Of a DNA stretch of 64,000 bases, positions 8,820 through 19,716 are shown in pieces (within the stretch, counting starts at the first letter, position 1; the number at the start of each line of letters is the position of its first letter). The position numbers were made by a program, and so were the translations under genes. Location of the stretch: the NCBI GenBank assembly GCA_947471745.1, contig CANJKZ010001028.1, positions 1,086,501-1,150,500 of the forward strand, given 5' to 3'. The notes under the pieces were generated by a model that was not told the DNA's origin, did no database searches, and worked only from the letters and a program-made list of their open reading frames with translations. This stretch comes from Closterium sp. Naga37s-1. Its lineage: Eukaryota; Streptophyta; Zygnematophyceae; Desmidiales; Closteriaceae.

Positions 8820-10100
8820 GTGCAGCTGCGACCGTACTTCGTTCCCCTACTTCAGCAGGTTCTTGGTGTCCTGTCTTCTACTGGCCTGACTCCTCCCCTA
8901 CTGTGTCCACCGCCTAACCTGTCGCAGCCGCAATTACAGCCAGCCTCCCCACTGCCTGCTCCTTCTCCTTACTCAGAGCATACCGGTGGCCTTACCGAGT
9001 GTCGTGAGCCTGCGTCTCATCTTGCCTCCCCTATTTGCACTGGTCGCATTGGTCATAGGGATCCTCGTCCGCGTCTTCCTCCTGTCCTCGGCACACACGC
9101 TATGGCACTTCGTCCTTCCTCTGTTCCACTGCGTGTTCCTCTGCCGCCTCCTCCTGAGTCCTCTCTTCCTGCTGTCCCTGACCCTGAGTGTGACCGTGCT
9201 CATGCTGCCAATCCTACTGTCTCTCGTCTCCTCGCCACTGTTGTCACAGACCCTTATTTTGAGTCCACTGCTGCGTCTGCCCTCGTTGCTGAGCTGGTTG
9301 ACTTTGCTGCTGCCTGTCGTCTAGACTACGCCACTGCTCTTGTTGCTGAGTCTGAGTCTGCCAGTCCTCCGTCCGTCGGGGGTGAGTGTGCTCTTGGCAC
9401 GGACGTCCTTGAGGACAGGCATGAGGACTTTGAGTGTCTTGCAGCTGCTGTACCTCATTTCGCTTCCATGCTGCTTGCCCCTGAGGGAGACCCGGATGCA
9501 CCAGACATCCCGACCCCGCGCTCTTACGCAGAGGCGATTACGAGTCCTTACTCCTCTTGGTGGCAGGCAGCCATGGATGCCGAGATGGCATTCTGGAAGT
9601 CCACAGGCACCTATGTCGACGCAGTTCCCCCGTCTCGGGCGAACATAGTCGATGGCATGTGGATTTTCAGGGTGAAGCGGCCGCTAGGTTCTATGCCTGC
9701 CTTCAAGGCGCGTTACGTTGCTAGAGGCTTCAGTCAGCGACAGGGGGTCGACTACTTCCAGACCTTTTCCCCCACAACGAAGATGACTAGTCTTCGGGTG
9801 TTGCTGCACGTCACTGCTCAGCGTGACTACGAGTTGTACTCTCTGGACTTCAGCACAACTTTCTTGCAGGGCAGCCTGCACAAGGAGATCTGGCTGCGCC
9901 ACCCACCTGGCTTCACTGGGTCGTTTCCTGCAAGTACCCTGTGGAGCCTCTGGCGGCCAGTCTACGGTCTCCGCCAGGCACCTCGCGAGTGGCACGACAC
10001 ACTGAGGAGTACACTTGCGGCTCTGGGGTTTACTCCTTCTACTGCTAACCCGTCGCTGTTTCTACGCACCGACATGCGCTGCCGCCGTTCTACGTCCTAG
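8820..10100 (+). pseudogene. pol: copia reverse transcriptase, first two thirds (element A)
   Basis: The frame is the same as integrase and linker (7482 and 8820 share phase). After a Pro/Ser-rich stretch it shows the RVT_2 signature: SYAEAITSPYSSWWQAAMDAEM, then W-I-F-R-V-K-R, FKARYVARGFSQRQGVDYFQTFSP and motif A SLDFSTTFLQGSLHKEIWLRHPPGF, followed by PVYGLRQAPREWHDTLRSTLAALGF. A one-base shift near 10,075 ends the frame just before the catalytic box. Reverse transcriptases of this family copy element RNA in particles. Inactive here. Confidence 0.88.
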
Positions 10101-11096
10101 TGTACGTCCACGACCTCGCCTTTGCCACTGCTGACACTGAGGCACTGACCCTTGTGAAGTCGGAGCTGCAGAAGAGACACACCTAGACTGACCTGGGTGA
10201 ACTGCGCAGCTATCTTGGCTTGCAGATCACCCGGGACAGAGCACGGCGCACCATCACACTCACTCAGTCACACATGGTGCAACAGGTCCTTCAGCGCTTC
10301 GGTTTCCAGTTCTCCTCGCCACACCCCAGTCCTCTGTCTACCGGCCACTCGCTCTCAGCTCCACCTTCGGACGAGTCCATAGAGCCGAGTGGTCCGTACC
10401 CAGAGCTTGTGGGTTGCCTCATGCACCCTGATGACGTGCACACGACCTGACCTCGCGTACCCTCTCAGCCTCCTGGCTCGCTACGTGGCTCCCGGTAGGC
10501 ACCGAAAGGTGCACTGGGATGCTGCAAAGAGGGTACTGCATTACTTGTGCAATACGTCGGGCATGGGGCTCGTGCTTGAAGGACGGGGTCCAGTTGTCCT
10601 CACTGGTCACGTAGACACATCTTGGGTTGACGACTCAGCTACGCAGCGGTCGTCACAGGGTTACACCTTCAGCCTTGGTTCCGGCTCTGTTTCCTGGCGG
10701 TCTACCCGCTCGTCTTCGGTTCTCAGCTCCAGTTGTGAGGCTGAGATCTACGCCGGGGCCATGGCTGCACAGGAGCTACGCTGGCTCACCTACCTGCTGA
10801 CTGACATGGGAGAGCAGCCTCGTTCGCCTCCATATTTGTATGCAGACAACAAGGCCATGATTGCCTTGTGTCAGGAGCACAGACTGGAGCACAGAACAAA
10901 GCACATCGCTCTGCGATACTTCCTTGCTCGAGAGTTGCAGCAGCGTGGCCAGCTTCGTCTTGCGTACATGGCCACTAGGGCCAACACTGCTGATGTATTC
11001 ACCAAGGCACTTCCGCCTGGTGATCATCAACGCTTCTCTACTGTATTAGGCCTTGTGCCTACTTTGCCTCACTACATGACTTTGCTTGTACTGTGA
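10073..11096 (+). pseudogene. pol: copia RT catalytic end and RNase H (element A)
   Basis: After the shift the catalytic box reads YVHDLAF, where B has YVDD, so one catalytic Asp is replaced by His. A TAG interrupts KRHTCTDLGE (about 10,185) and another shift lies near 10,425. The last frame (10,389-11,096) holds RPDLAYPLSLLARYVAPG and RNase H motifs TGHVDTSWVDD, SSCEAEIYAG and YADNKAMIAL, then KHIALRYFLAREL and ADVFTKALPPGDHQRF, the typical copia C-terminus. Confidence 0.88.
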
Positions 11097-11295
11097 TCTG
11101 TATATATATCTACCTGCATACTCTTGCTAGGGTATGATCACTGTATTGTTTGTTCTCCCTGCATGTGAACTGGCCTTGTGGCCATTTGCTTGTGCTCGGA
11201 CTGTGTGGTGACTTTGTGATCCACCCTGAGCTTGCTTTTCTTTTCTTGACTGGTCTTGTGACCACTTGTTCTCCCCCACTTTGCCTATGGGGGTG
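11097..11295 (+). promoter_or_regulatory. 3' untranslated region and polypurine tract (element A)
   Basis: The same conserved block as in B and G: GGCC and GGTC mini-hairpins, CCCCCACTTTGCCTATGGGGG hairpin arms (about 11,274-11,294), then TATGGGGGTG directly before the LTR. Confidence 0.65.
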
Positions 11296-11429
11296 TGTCA
11301 AAATGATGTAGTGCTTATATTTGTGTAGGCTATAATGGGGTAGCCCATAAGGGGTACAACCCAATTAGGGTTAGTACTTGTACCCAACTCTTTCATAGTT
11401 CATCCATTCTCGTTCATTCTTCTGATACA
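11296..11429 (+). repeat. 3' LTR of element A
   Basis: 134 bp, starting TGTCAAAATG and ending TCTGATACA. It aligns along its length with the LTRs of B and, more closely, G (shared GGGTACAACCCAATTAGGG). No partner LTR is in the window. Confidence 0.85.
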
Positions 11430-11739
11430 TTCATCGGCCTCACATGTGATGAGAGCACCGACTCGCGCGTGGCAAACACTTGATAGTGTTTTCCACTTTC
11501 CTCAAGAATGGCGTCGCCGTTACAGAATTCTTGGTGCTGCTCATGGTGCAAAAGTGCGACGCTTCATCGCTCTTTACCGTGCTCATGAGCCTCTTGGATT
11601 CTGTCAGTGTCAACATCAACCGCGTGTCCGGCGTCGGCACCGACGGGGCTTCTGTCATGACGGGCGATAAGGGTGGCCTTGTTTTTCGCCTTCGTGAACG
11701 CGTTCCTCATCTTGTTGGGTGTCATTGCGTTGCAAATCG

Positions 11740-11837
11740 GTAATGTCGATGGTACCGTGGATTGGTCCCGTGTGTGTGTTTCTGCTCGTTGTACCATTGT
11801 ATTAATTTGTTTCCCATCTTTTACCTATCTGCTGCAG
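11740..11837 (+). other. intron 1 of hAT-derived gene
   Basis: Begins GTAATG and ends CTGCTGCAG after a T-rich tract. Joining CG with A gives Arg and keeps the frame. Confidence 0.7.
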
Positions 11838-12207
11838 AGAGGCGCTCGTGGTCAAGGATGCTGCTCAGGCCTTCCCTGACTTGAACATGATCGATGAGGG
11901 TGTGCGTGCAATTGGGGAAATAATATGTCGCTTGAACATCTGGTACGAGAGGTTCCAGGAGCTGCAGCAGGAGATACACAAAACTAATCTGGAGCATAAA
12001 GGTCTGTTCAATGTCTGCTGGCTGTCGCGGGGAGACGCAATCGCACGGCTGTGCTGAGTTTTCGGGGCAGCGATAGTCATGATTGTGGAGTATGGCCACA
12101 AGATTTCAGCAACAGTGCAGACTTTTAAGTTTCACTTTTGTTTGTACTTCCTTGCTGACATTTTTGCAGAGCTAAACGCCCTGAACTGGTTTTTCCAGCA
12201 CCGCAAG

Positions 12208-12291
12208 GCAAGTGAACTCGTATTTTCGGTTGAGTCGCATGTACCTCTGATTTTACAGTACTTAACTGTTTGTGGTTTTTATGTTTCCCAG
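12208..12291 (+). other. intron 2 of hAT-derived gene (GC-AG)
   Basis: Begins GCAAGT after AAG and ends TTTCCCAG before GTCGACATC. It is 84 bp, a multiple of three and open, so retention would not shift the frame. The join FQHRK-VDITQ fits my recollection of the protein family, and the interior is T-rich. Confidence 0.55.
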
Positions 12292-12736
12292 GTCGACATC
12301 ACCCAAGTGGCGAAGGAAGTGGACCGCACGATCACCATCATCACGCACCGGTACATCGAGTACGGGGAGACATTTGGAGGCGGGGTCAGCAAGCAACTAT
12401 CGAGATTCATCAAGGACCATGGCGGGGAAAATCGGACACTTGTGGTTGAAGGGATTGATGGTGATGGGCGGCCGACATCACATCGATTCGAACTCGGCGA
12501 GAAACCAATCAAGAAGCACAAGTTTGGGGGCACGCTCGCGGACTGTATGAAGTTGTGCACGGGGTTTGCGAAGGAGATCGTGGCCAGGATGAAGTTCCAC
12601 ATGTGCGACTTGCAGCAGATGGGCGGCGCGAATCTGTTTCAAGTGGAATCGTGGCCGTCCAGGGAGGACCAGAGGGAGATCAAGTGCCTGGATTGGCTGG
12701 CCCAAAACGACGAGCTATTTGGCGGCATGCTCCCTG

Positions 12737-12861
12737 GTGAGATTGGATTTTGTACATGCCATCACGTCGGATCGGATTCCCCTATGCATGTCGTCGTAAG
12801 ACACAAACCACTCACAACCACACACCCGTACATCCACCCTGTAAATCCCCATCCACGTCAG
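12737..12861 (+). other. intron 3 of hAT-derived gene
   Basis: Begins GTGAGATTGG and ends CCACGTCAG, 125 bp. The split Gly codon G|GA is restored by splicing, and the frame then continues into the dimerisation domain. Confidence 0.7.
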
Positions 12862-13331
12862 GATTTAACATCAAGGCGGCGAAGAAGGAGCTCAGGAGCT
12901 TCTGTAACATCTTGGCACGTCATCACGTGGGGGAAGATTTCCACCAAGGACTTCATAGCATGCTGAAGAGCAGAGACTGGCGACGTATCTATCTGAACCT
13001 GATGACACTGTGGCAGGCACTCGCTGTGCTGCCACTGAGCACAGTTGAGTGTGAGAGAGGTTTCAGCCGCCAGAACATCATCAAAAGCTGGATGCGCACA
13101 TCGCTGTGCGATGCACGCCTTGGCGACCTCATGACGCTGCACATGCTCAAGTACCCGTACGTGTGGCCAGATGTGGTGGACATCTGGCCCAAGCAGAAAA
13201 CCAGACGACCGGCGAAATCAGTTGCGCAGGCGACCCTAGTGGAAAGAAAGGGGAAAGAGAAAGTGCCGGAGCCAGAAGAAGAAAGTGACCACGAGCAACA
13301 CCCGTGTGGCATGTTTGATGATGATGACTAA

Positions 13332-14754
13332 GATTGTTATTGTGTGCTCTGTTAATAACAATTTCATAAGGGTTTGAAAATTTTGTACACTGATGCCCCA
13401 GGGTTGAATTTTCAAAACAAACAGAAACCCTAATGGAAAAGGATTTTCATAAGGGGTCACACTGATAATCAGGGTTTAGGAAATGAGCAACGCTGATCGT
13501 GGTTGCTAAAATAAAAAAATTAGCCCTGATTGGGACTCCAACATTTTTGCATCACAGGCGTACAAATAACAAAAACATTTGCTTTCAACACCATAAACTC
13601 TTCCAGTCGTTACCATAACCTCTACCAAAAGGGAAAGCCCCGGTTCGATTCCCTGCGCCGTCTAATTAGTTGAGCCTGCACTCACTTGAAACTAGAAGTG
13701 TAAATAACAAGAAGGCAAGCTTTTTTTTTAGGAACCCTGAAATTTCAGGCTTTTTTTTCACAGGGACCCTGATGCATTAGGGTCCCTAAAAGTGAATCTG
13801 AGGGCCTGGTGTGGACTTCCGCATCAGGCCTTTGCGATGCTTGTCGACCGTGTGCGTAGTCTGCAACCCTCTGTCAAGAAAATTTACACAACCCGAGGTG
13901 GTGTTCTGTGAGCACTTTGTTAATATTGCAATCTACTGGATACGTGTAACAACACTTTTTAAACGACATTAGACGACCCGTGTCAAGATTAGAAGCTTAG
14001 GTGAGACAAGGAGGCATCCTAGGATGTAGGCTAGGCATGACTATCAAGAGGGTTGGAGCAAGAAAGGATGGTTTCACTATAGAGAGTGAAGTACAAAGAG
14101 GGAAGGAGGGGGGTGCACCACCAAAACAAGAAGCATATAACTACACTAGGATCTACTGTAGGCAGGTATATTAATGTATACAAATACATTTCAACAACCC
14201 GCACGAAGTAGAAAGATGTACACTGAAATTTATATGCAGTTTTCCAAAATTCGCTCCAACATATCCCCTCAATTTCTTTGAGCATCTTCGTCCAAATGAA
14301 CCTCGATCTCGTCGCCATGGATTTCTTCAGGGTCTTTAATCCAGCATTTCGTGAAGCAGAGTTATTAGTTGGCTTTAAGAACCTCAGCTTCGGACTCGCC
14401 TTATCGCGACGAATCGATTTGTACACTTATAATGTCCATCAGGCGGACATCGTACCAAGAGTTTCTCGGGATCTGCTGTTCAGGTTTTTTTGTCCATACA
14501 ATCTCAAGGCTTCATTATCTGTTCTCCTGATATCATTCCACTGTGCTTTCCAAGGGTTCTCACCGCAAGTTCGTGATTGGCTACTCCTATTACATGGCGT
14601 TATCAAGGCTACTGGCAAGCATCCATTGGTTATGTCGGCGACAACTCATCACCTACACTAGGAATATTGGTCCGATGAAGGGACTACACAGCTATATTAT
14701 ATTGGGCTCAGACGTCCAGCACTTCAGGCATTTCTGGCCGTCGCAAGTCCTCAG
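13332..14754. other. AT-rich DNA without recognised gene
   Basis: Between the hAT-derived gene and the LINE. It contains T- and A-runs and direct repeats of AGGGTTT/AGGGTCC type. A GGTTCGATTCC B-box-like motif lies at 13,642-13,652. An open frame at 14,278-14,661 (127 codons) resembles nothing I recognise and may be LINE leader. Confidence 0.4.
13590..13665 (+). other. possible tRNA-derived relic with B box
   Basis: GGTTCGATTCC at 13,642-13,652 matches the RNA polymerase III B-box consensus exactly. The surrounding GTTACCATAACC and CTCTACC resemble D- and anticodon-arm remnants. The T-arm stem has two mismatches, and no acceptor stem or clear A box is visible, so this would be a decayed tRNA or SINE head at most. 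Confidence 0.25.
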
Positions 14755-14781
14755 TTGCTGGATCTAACTCATCATCGCACC

Positions 14782-16231
14782 ATGCCGCGTGCGCCTCCAA
14801 AGGAACGTGCTCCTCTGGTGCAGAAGCGCTCTGCTGCCACTTCTACTGCCTCGATGCCTGAAGACAAGGGAAAGCAAGTGGAGGATGATGAGCCAGTCAC
14901 TCCTATAGCAGGAAGCTTGGGTTTATCACTGGAGGAAAAGCTTGCTACACTTACCTCCATGCATGACAATGACAATGATGGCAAGTTCACCGACGATGAC
15001 TCGGATGATGAGCTGGAGCTCGAGATATCCAAGGACTCTGTCGTGAAGCTTTGCTACACAGCCATCCTGCTCCTCCAGCTCGTTCTGCAGCAAGAAATGG
15101 CCTCGGTTATCATATCTGTGCAGATGTTGCTGAAACGCGTCTGGTCTTCTTTGCTCTCTTACGGTGCTAACACATCAGTTAACTTTCAGGAAATTCACCC
15201 TGCATATGTCGCAAAGACCAAATACAGTCGCCTTTAGTTGTCATTCCTGAAAGAAGAAGATGCAACCGAAGTGCGTCAAGCATCTCTAGAATACCAGAAG
15301 CCAAATGGTACATCTTACCCGTTACATTGGCTACACACTAAGAACGCGGCGTTTGCAAAGGAAAAGGCTACCAACCAGCGTGCCATCGAAGTGGTTTTCA
15401 AGGAAATACCTGCGAACATTACGCCGGAAGCGGTTGAGGAGTTGCTGGTGAAGTATAAGCTCAAAGTCCGGCAAGTCACCCCGTTTCTGGAGAGTCATTG
15501 CTTCCACCGCGTCTTGCATCCGGTATCTGGAGCTGACACAGGGGTTTCTCAAGGGGCTGGTGGTACCACATCCGGAAGTTAAGAAGAGGCGTTGGATTCA
15601 TAAAGTCAATCATCCGTTGGAGCATGGCAAGAAGCTCCTGGTTCATTATCCTATGCTTTCCTGTAAGCTCTGTGGGGGTCCGCATTATGACAAGTATCAT
15701 GATGCCTTCACCACTGACCGACAACATAACATAGGGAAATGGAGTTTGAGCTTAGGTCGTGTGCATGGGATCAACGGTAACAGTGCATCTGGTCGTTTAT
15801 GTGGTCCTGCTTGCCTTACCTGTCGTCTGGAAAGTAACCCTCTGGCCGCTTGTCACAGCTGCTTCTCTGACTGCATCGCGCGTGGTGCGACCAATCATGC
15901 TAGAACCTGGTATCGTCCTGATCTCCACTGGGAGCTCTAGAGAGGAGTGGATCTGTACTCAAAGCTGTTGTGGGAAAGCGCACGGGAAGCTGTTTGTTGC
16001 CGCTGCAGAACACATCACTGCTGCGCGTCATCTGCACGGTCAGGGGGAGCTTGGTGCTGTCACCCACTTGACAAGGGAGAAGGAGAACTTACACACAGTT
16101 CGCAAGGAGTACGGTACCTGATGGACCCAGACCTGCTTGCCCTGGGAATTGCGGTTGGATTGTCGATTGTTGCTGTACTTTGTTTCACCTGCCTGTGGAT
16201 GCATAGAGGCAATCAAGCAGTGATTAAATGA
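14782..16231 (+). pseudogene. LINE ORF1-like region with Cys/His clusters and terminal membrane-like segment
   Basis: From ATG 14,782 the frame encodes a Ser/Pro-rich start and an acidic stretch (TDDDSDDELELEISKDS). After a TAG at 15,235 an RNA-binding-like part follows (VVFKEIPANITPEAVEELLVKYKL, about 15,392-15,460). A shift near 15,580 moves to the frame with CKLCGGPHYDKYH (about 15,663-15,701) and ACLTCRLESNPLAACHSCF (about 15,810-15,865). After a TAG at 15,938 come more Cys pairs and a hydrophobic segment LALGIAVGLSIVAVLCFTC. It ends at 16,231, with the TGA overlapping the next ATG. ORF1 proteins bind LINE RNA; the role here is inferred from position. Confidence 0.55.
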
Positions 16232-17082
16232 ATACACGGAACATCCTTTTGTTTGCGGGCCTCAACGTTAACGGCTTGGGTGATAACAAGCAGAAACACA
16301 CGACTGACTGGACTTACAGTGATAAAGCTGCGGATGTGATGATTCTCTCAGACACTAGAATAGCGGATACCAACCCATACTGGTCCACCCTCAAGCCTTC
16401 TTCCCTCTTAGCTGTCACTCCAATCACTCGAGCCGGTGGCGTAGCAGTTTTTAGCCGTAGACCTGACCTCTCCTTCCATAACCCTCTAGCTCACCCCTTC
16501 GGGAGACTAGTCAAGTCTGAAATTCAATGTGCAAATATGACTCTAACGCTGATTGCAACTTACATTCAAGCGGACAAACCCATGAGACGAGCGTTTATCA
16601 GGACGGTTTTAGGCCCGACGGTTGACCTAGTTCCACAGAGCTCTCATCTGCTTATAGTCGGGGATCTTAGCATCGTGGAAAACCCGGTGCTTGGCAAGAC
16701 ATCGAAGCAAGGCTCGACAAAGGAAAATGATCAGCTATATCAACGCTGCAACGCCTTTGACATTGCCGATGCTTTTCGAGCTTTGTACCCTTTTAAGCGT
16801 GAATTTACCTTCTACTTACAGGTGCATCAGGGGAGCATGCAGATCGATCGAGCGCTGGTCTCTCGTTCCCTTCTCCCGCGCCTTGTGTCTGCTTCACATA
16901 CGAAGCCGGAGGAGGCAGTTTCGGATCACGCCTTTGCTGTCCGCGTGGCCTTCAGAGTCAAATCCCAGCTGCAGACGGATCCTAGCTTATGGCGCATGCA
17001 ACCTTCGATGATGCACAGACCGGGAGTTCGGAGATTAACGGAGGAAGTGGAGCAGCAAATTGCAGCGGGGTGTTGGTTTTGA
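16228..17082 (+). pseudogene. LINE ORF2 endonuclease domain
   Basis: The AP-endonuclease-like fold is recognisable: LNVNGL (residues 12-17), SDTR (41-44, where Glu is usual), GGVAVFSR (70-77), TYIQAD (111-116), VGDLSIVEN (144-152, where GDFN/GDWN is usual), QIDRALVS (205-212) and SDH (232-234). The Glu-to-Asp and Asn-to-Ser changes at catalytic positions suggest loss of nicking activity. The domain normally nicks the target DNA to prime reverse transcription. The frame stops at 17,080-17,082, and coding continues shifted from about 17,060. Confidence 0.78.
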
Positions 17083-18900
17083 AGTCCTGATATCTCGCCT
17101 GAATGCTAGCCTGCGTGCATATGCCAAGGAGGAAAGCAAGCAGATCAGAGCGACGATCAATCATTTTGCGCCGTCGGTTGAAAAGCTGAGACAAGCCTTC
17201 ATGTGCAACCCAAAGGACCAACTGCTAAAAGAGAGATTGAGGAAGTAGGAGCTGCAGCTAAAGGAGTATCATGCATGCCGGAGAGAGAGAGCTCACCTCA
17301 TGGCGGGGATGGCAAAGTCCCCTCACCATACTTATCGGCGATGATAAAAGTGCGGAGAGTCAAGACGCAGATTGCAGAGCTAGCGGTTCCAGGCGGAACG
17401 GTCGCTGAGCCGAAGCAGATCTTTGAGGCGGCGTCGAAATATTACCACAGCCTCTTCGGTGCAGATAAGAGATCGTCGATCTCCGACTGGGTTCCAGTGG
17501 CAGGGAAGAGGTTGTGGTTCTCGGATACGGAATGCCTGCAGGAGGACTAGACGAAGGAAGAGGTGAAGCGAGCCCAATGGGAGATGGCCTGCAACAAAAC
17601 CCCGGGGAAAGACGGACTTCCAAAGGAGCTTTTTGAGCAGCACTGGGACGTGCTGGGGAAGCACCTCATGGAGTTGGTTAAGAACTTCACTGCAATGGCC
17701 ACGCTTCCAACCAGCGTCAAGGACGCGGTGACCATACTCCTGCATAAAAAGGGGGCAAAGGAGCAATTGGAGAATTACTGGCCAACCGCTTTATTAAACT
17801 TCAGCTACAAAGTGCTGGCGCGGGTTCTGGTGAGCAGAATCAAGAAGGTGCTGCATAAAGTGATCTCACAGGAGCAGTTTGGTTTCATACCTAGGAGGTG
17901 AGTCTCGGATGCGGTCAGGTTGGTGGCGGATGTCATAGATGCGGCAAAAAATGGAAAGGAGGACTGGTACATGTCGCTGGTGGACTTCATGAAGGCCTTC
18001 GACTCGGTGTCCCGGGATTTCACCTTCGAGGTCCTCAAGAAGATGGGATTCCCAGAGCGCTTTGTTGACTGGGTGAAGGGCCTGCATGAAAACACACGCA
18101 CGAGCTTGCTGATTAACGGATGGCTGGGGGAAGCGGTGGATGTGGTATATGGAGTCAGGCAGGGATGCCCTCTCGCTCCTTACCTATTCCTCTGCGCGGT
18201 GGAGCCGCTAGCACAGAAAGTGGAGAAGAGGAAAATGGACTTGCGGGGGAAGGAAGCAGCAAAACTTGCACTCGAGGGTTTTGCTGCAGCACCAGAATCC
18301 TAGAGGATGATGCTCCTCTCAGCCAAGCCACCGCAAGTGGGAGACGTGGAGGTGTACGAAACTGGGAGAGTGGGGTCTAAACAACTCCGCGCAAAGTTAC
18401 TAGTGAACGGGGAAGATGCGCCGCTGAAGTCCCTCAGGTCTCATTGGGGGCATGGTAGCAACAGAAGAGCCAGGCGGGACAAGTGGGAGAGCAGATGGGG
18501 CAGCTGTATTGATTGGAAACGAGCAGTTGGCACACAGGAGTCGCTGGTCACTCCCAGCCGACCGAGGGATGTTTTGCTAAGAATTCACAGTTTGAATCTG
18601 CCCTCACTATGGCAGCTTCGAAACGCTGGAGCACAGTTTTTCGGAGTGCCCGAGGATTCAAGTGGTGGTCTCTGCGGTTACAAAGGCCCTGCGCATGATC
18701 AACCCTGCCAGGCGGGCGGGGTCGCTTGGCGACTGGCTGTTCGGGAAAGCAAGATCCACGTCAGAGTTTCCTTGATAGCCATCGCTTTGCATCAGCTGTG
18801 GGCGGAGTGCTGTGAGGAGGCTGCAAGTTCCGCACTAGACGTGTACTGCGAAGGATCAAGACGGCCGTGTGCATGCATGTGAATGTATACATGCGGGCAT
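17060..18900 (+). pseudogene. LINE ORF2 reverse transcriptase and tail
   Basis: After a linker with stops, the frame from 17,551 shows RT blocks: NKTPGKDGLPKELFEQHW, the YxP box as YWPTALLNFSYKVLARVL, QFGFIPRR followed by TGA (17,899), motif A VDFMKAFDSVSRDF and motif B GVRQGCPLAPYLF (about 18,151-18,190). The catalytic ADD box is not in the frame; a weak candidate EDDA sits in another frame near 18,305. A TAG follows at 18,301. The remainder to 18,900 resembles a degraded C-terminal region with no clear domain. Confidence 0.78.
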
Positions 18901-19193
18901 CGGCAAGGAAACTACAGCAACGAGGAAAGAAGCAGCAGTCCAGATGGTGCGTGATGGCAGATCAAGAACAACGCCTCCTGAACCGCATTCAGGTGGAGGA
19001 GGGCAAGAGTTGGCGGTGGTCGAGCAACTTCGCAGCACTTTGGGGCAAGCCACACAGGCCCCGGATCCACGTGTAGGGATCAGATTCCTTGAGGCTGACC
19101 CTTCTTCTTCTTACGCACAGTTATGACTGTATATGTGTTGTACACTTCTGTATTGGTGTATAGCTCATACAAGCAAAAAGAAAAAAAAAAAAA
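18901..19193 (+). other. LINE 3' end with A-rich tail
   Basis: No coding motif. It ends in an A-rich run (AAAAAG then 13 A) at 19,174-19,193, the expected 3' end of an L1-like element. Confidence 0.6.
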
Positions 19194-19396
19194 GAGGCGA
19201 CGAAATCGTCTTAGGGTTGCGAAGCGTTTTGTGTAATTACATAAATTTGTACAACTTCAAATTCTGTATATTATGCTGTAGTATGACACTAAGTGGTACT
19301 GCGTCTCACTTGCCGAAAAATAAAAGAATCGCTTCAGCAGGAATCAAAATGGAGACCTTTCGATTCCGCGTTCAATCTCAAAGTGTGACAGCACAA
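19194..19396. other. unique AT-rich spacer
   Basis: Between the LINE tail and a copia scrap. I see no gene or repeat in it. Confidence 0.4.
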
Positions 19397-19586
19397 TTCG
19401 GAGGAGAACTCACCACCTCTGTCAGAGTGCAGACGCAGGACAGGAAGGTCCTGGCGCAACCGCTCGCGGAGCAGGAGACAGACTACGCAGATCCAAGGGA
19501 TCAAGACATCAGGGACCTCATCCTTGCTGCGCAAGGGGAAGACCGTGATGTAACGCGTGTAGTCGTCAACAACTAGCAGAAAGTAG
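19397..19586 (-). pseudogene. pol: copia integrase fragment
   Basis: On the minus strand this reads FLLVVDDY, FPLRSKDEVPDVLIPWI and LRLHSDRGGEFSSEL, the integrase region around the second catalytic Asp. It matches A, B and G but is cut at both ends. Its right edge is exactly the LTR of element G, so G probably inserted into this older copy. The remainder of the older copy is not found at the other side of G. Confidence 0.85.
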
Positions 19587-19716
19587 TGTCATAAGAATGA
19601 ACAAGATGAATGAACAATGAAAGAGTTGGGTACATGAACTAACCCTAATTGGGTTGTACCCTTTATGGGCTACCCCACAATAGCCTACACAAAGTAAGCA
19701 ATATAACATTTTGACA
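19587..19716 (-). repeat. 3' LTR of element G
   Basis: 130 bp; on the + strand it begins TGTCATAAG and ends CATTTTGACA. It is followed by the conserved polypurine/hairpin block. Confidence 0.88.

Larger units (their letters stand above)
123..11429 (+). mobile_element. Ty1/copia retrotransposon A, 5'-truncated and split by element B
   Basis: The order gag, protease, GAG-pre-integrase, integrase, reverse transcriptase, RNase H and 3' LTR is that of Ty1/copia. The element occupies 123-2006 and 7066-11429. The two parts join in frame within the GAG-pre-integrase motif (WHHRLGH, then PSLPRL) once element B and one copy of its GGTCA target duplication are removed. The 5' LTR, primer site and leader are absent, and gag starts a few codons late compared with element G. 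Many stops and shifts show that it is long dead. It is older than B, which landed inside it. Confidence 0.93.
11480..13331 (+). pseudogene. hAT-transposase-derived gene remnant, four exons
   Basis: Exons at 11480-11739, 11838-12207, 12292-12736 and 12862-13331 join in phase across three introns (GT-AG, GC-AG and GT-AG). The protein matches the ZNF862/KIAA1586-like class of hAT transposase relatives. GTDGASVMTG carries the second catalytic-type Asp in exon 1, followed by GCHCVANR where family members usually have a His for the Asn. LSRGDAIARL is in exon 2. The C-terminal hAT dimerisation segment LPLSTVECERGFSRQNIIKSW is in exon 4, followed by a Lys/Glu tail ending in Asp repeats. A TGA at 12055-12057 breaks exon 2. 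The N-terminus (zinc finger, first Asp) is missing next to the LTR of element A. Confidence 0.78.
14755..19193 (+). mobile_element. APE-type LINE (non-LTR retrotransposon), degenerate
   Basis: ORF1-like region, an apurinic-type endonuclease, a reverse transcriptase and an A-rich 3' tail (19,174-19,193) follow each other on the + strand, as in L1-like plant LINEs. At least four in-frame stops and several shifts are present. The 5' limit is not defined; no target duplication was found. Confidence 0.85.

Noticed and set aside
8485-8889. 134-codon Leu/Glu-rich protein
   Set aside because: Out-of-phase reading of the Gly/Ala linker repeat of element A; the true frame is set by integrase and RT on either side.
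14278-14661. 127-codon frame before the LINE
   Set aside because: No recognisable domain or start context; may be LINE leader or chance. Not called as a gene.
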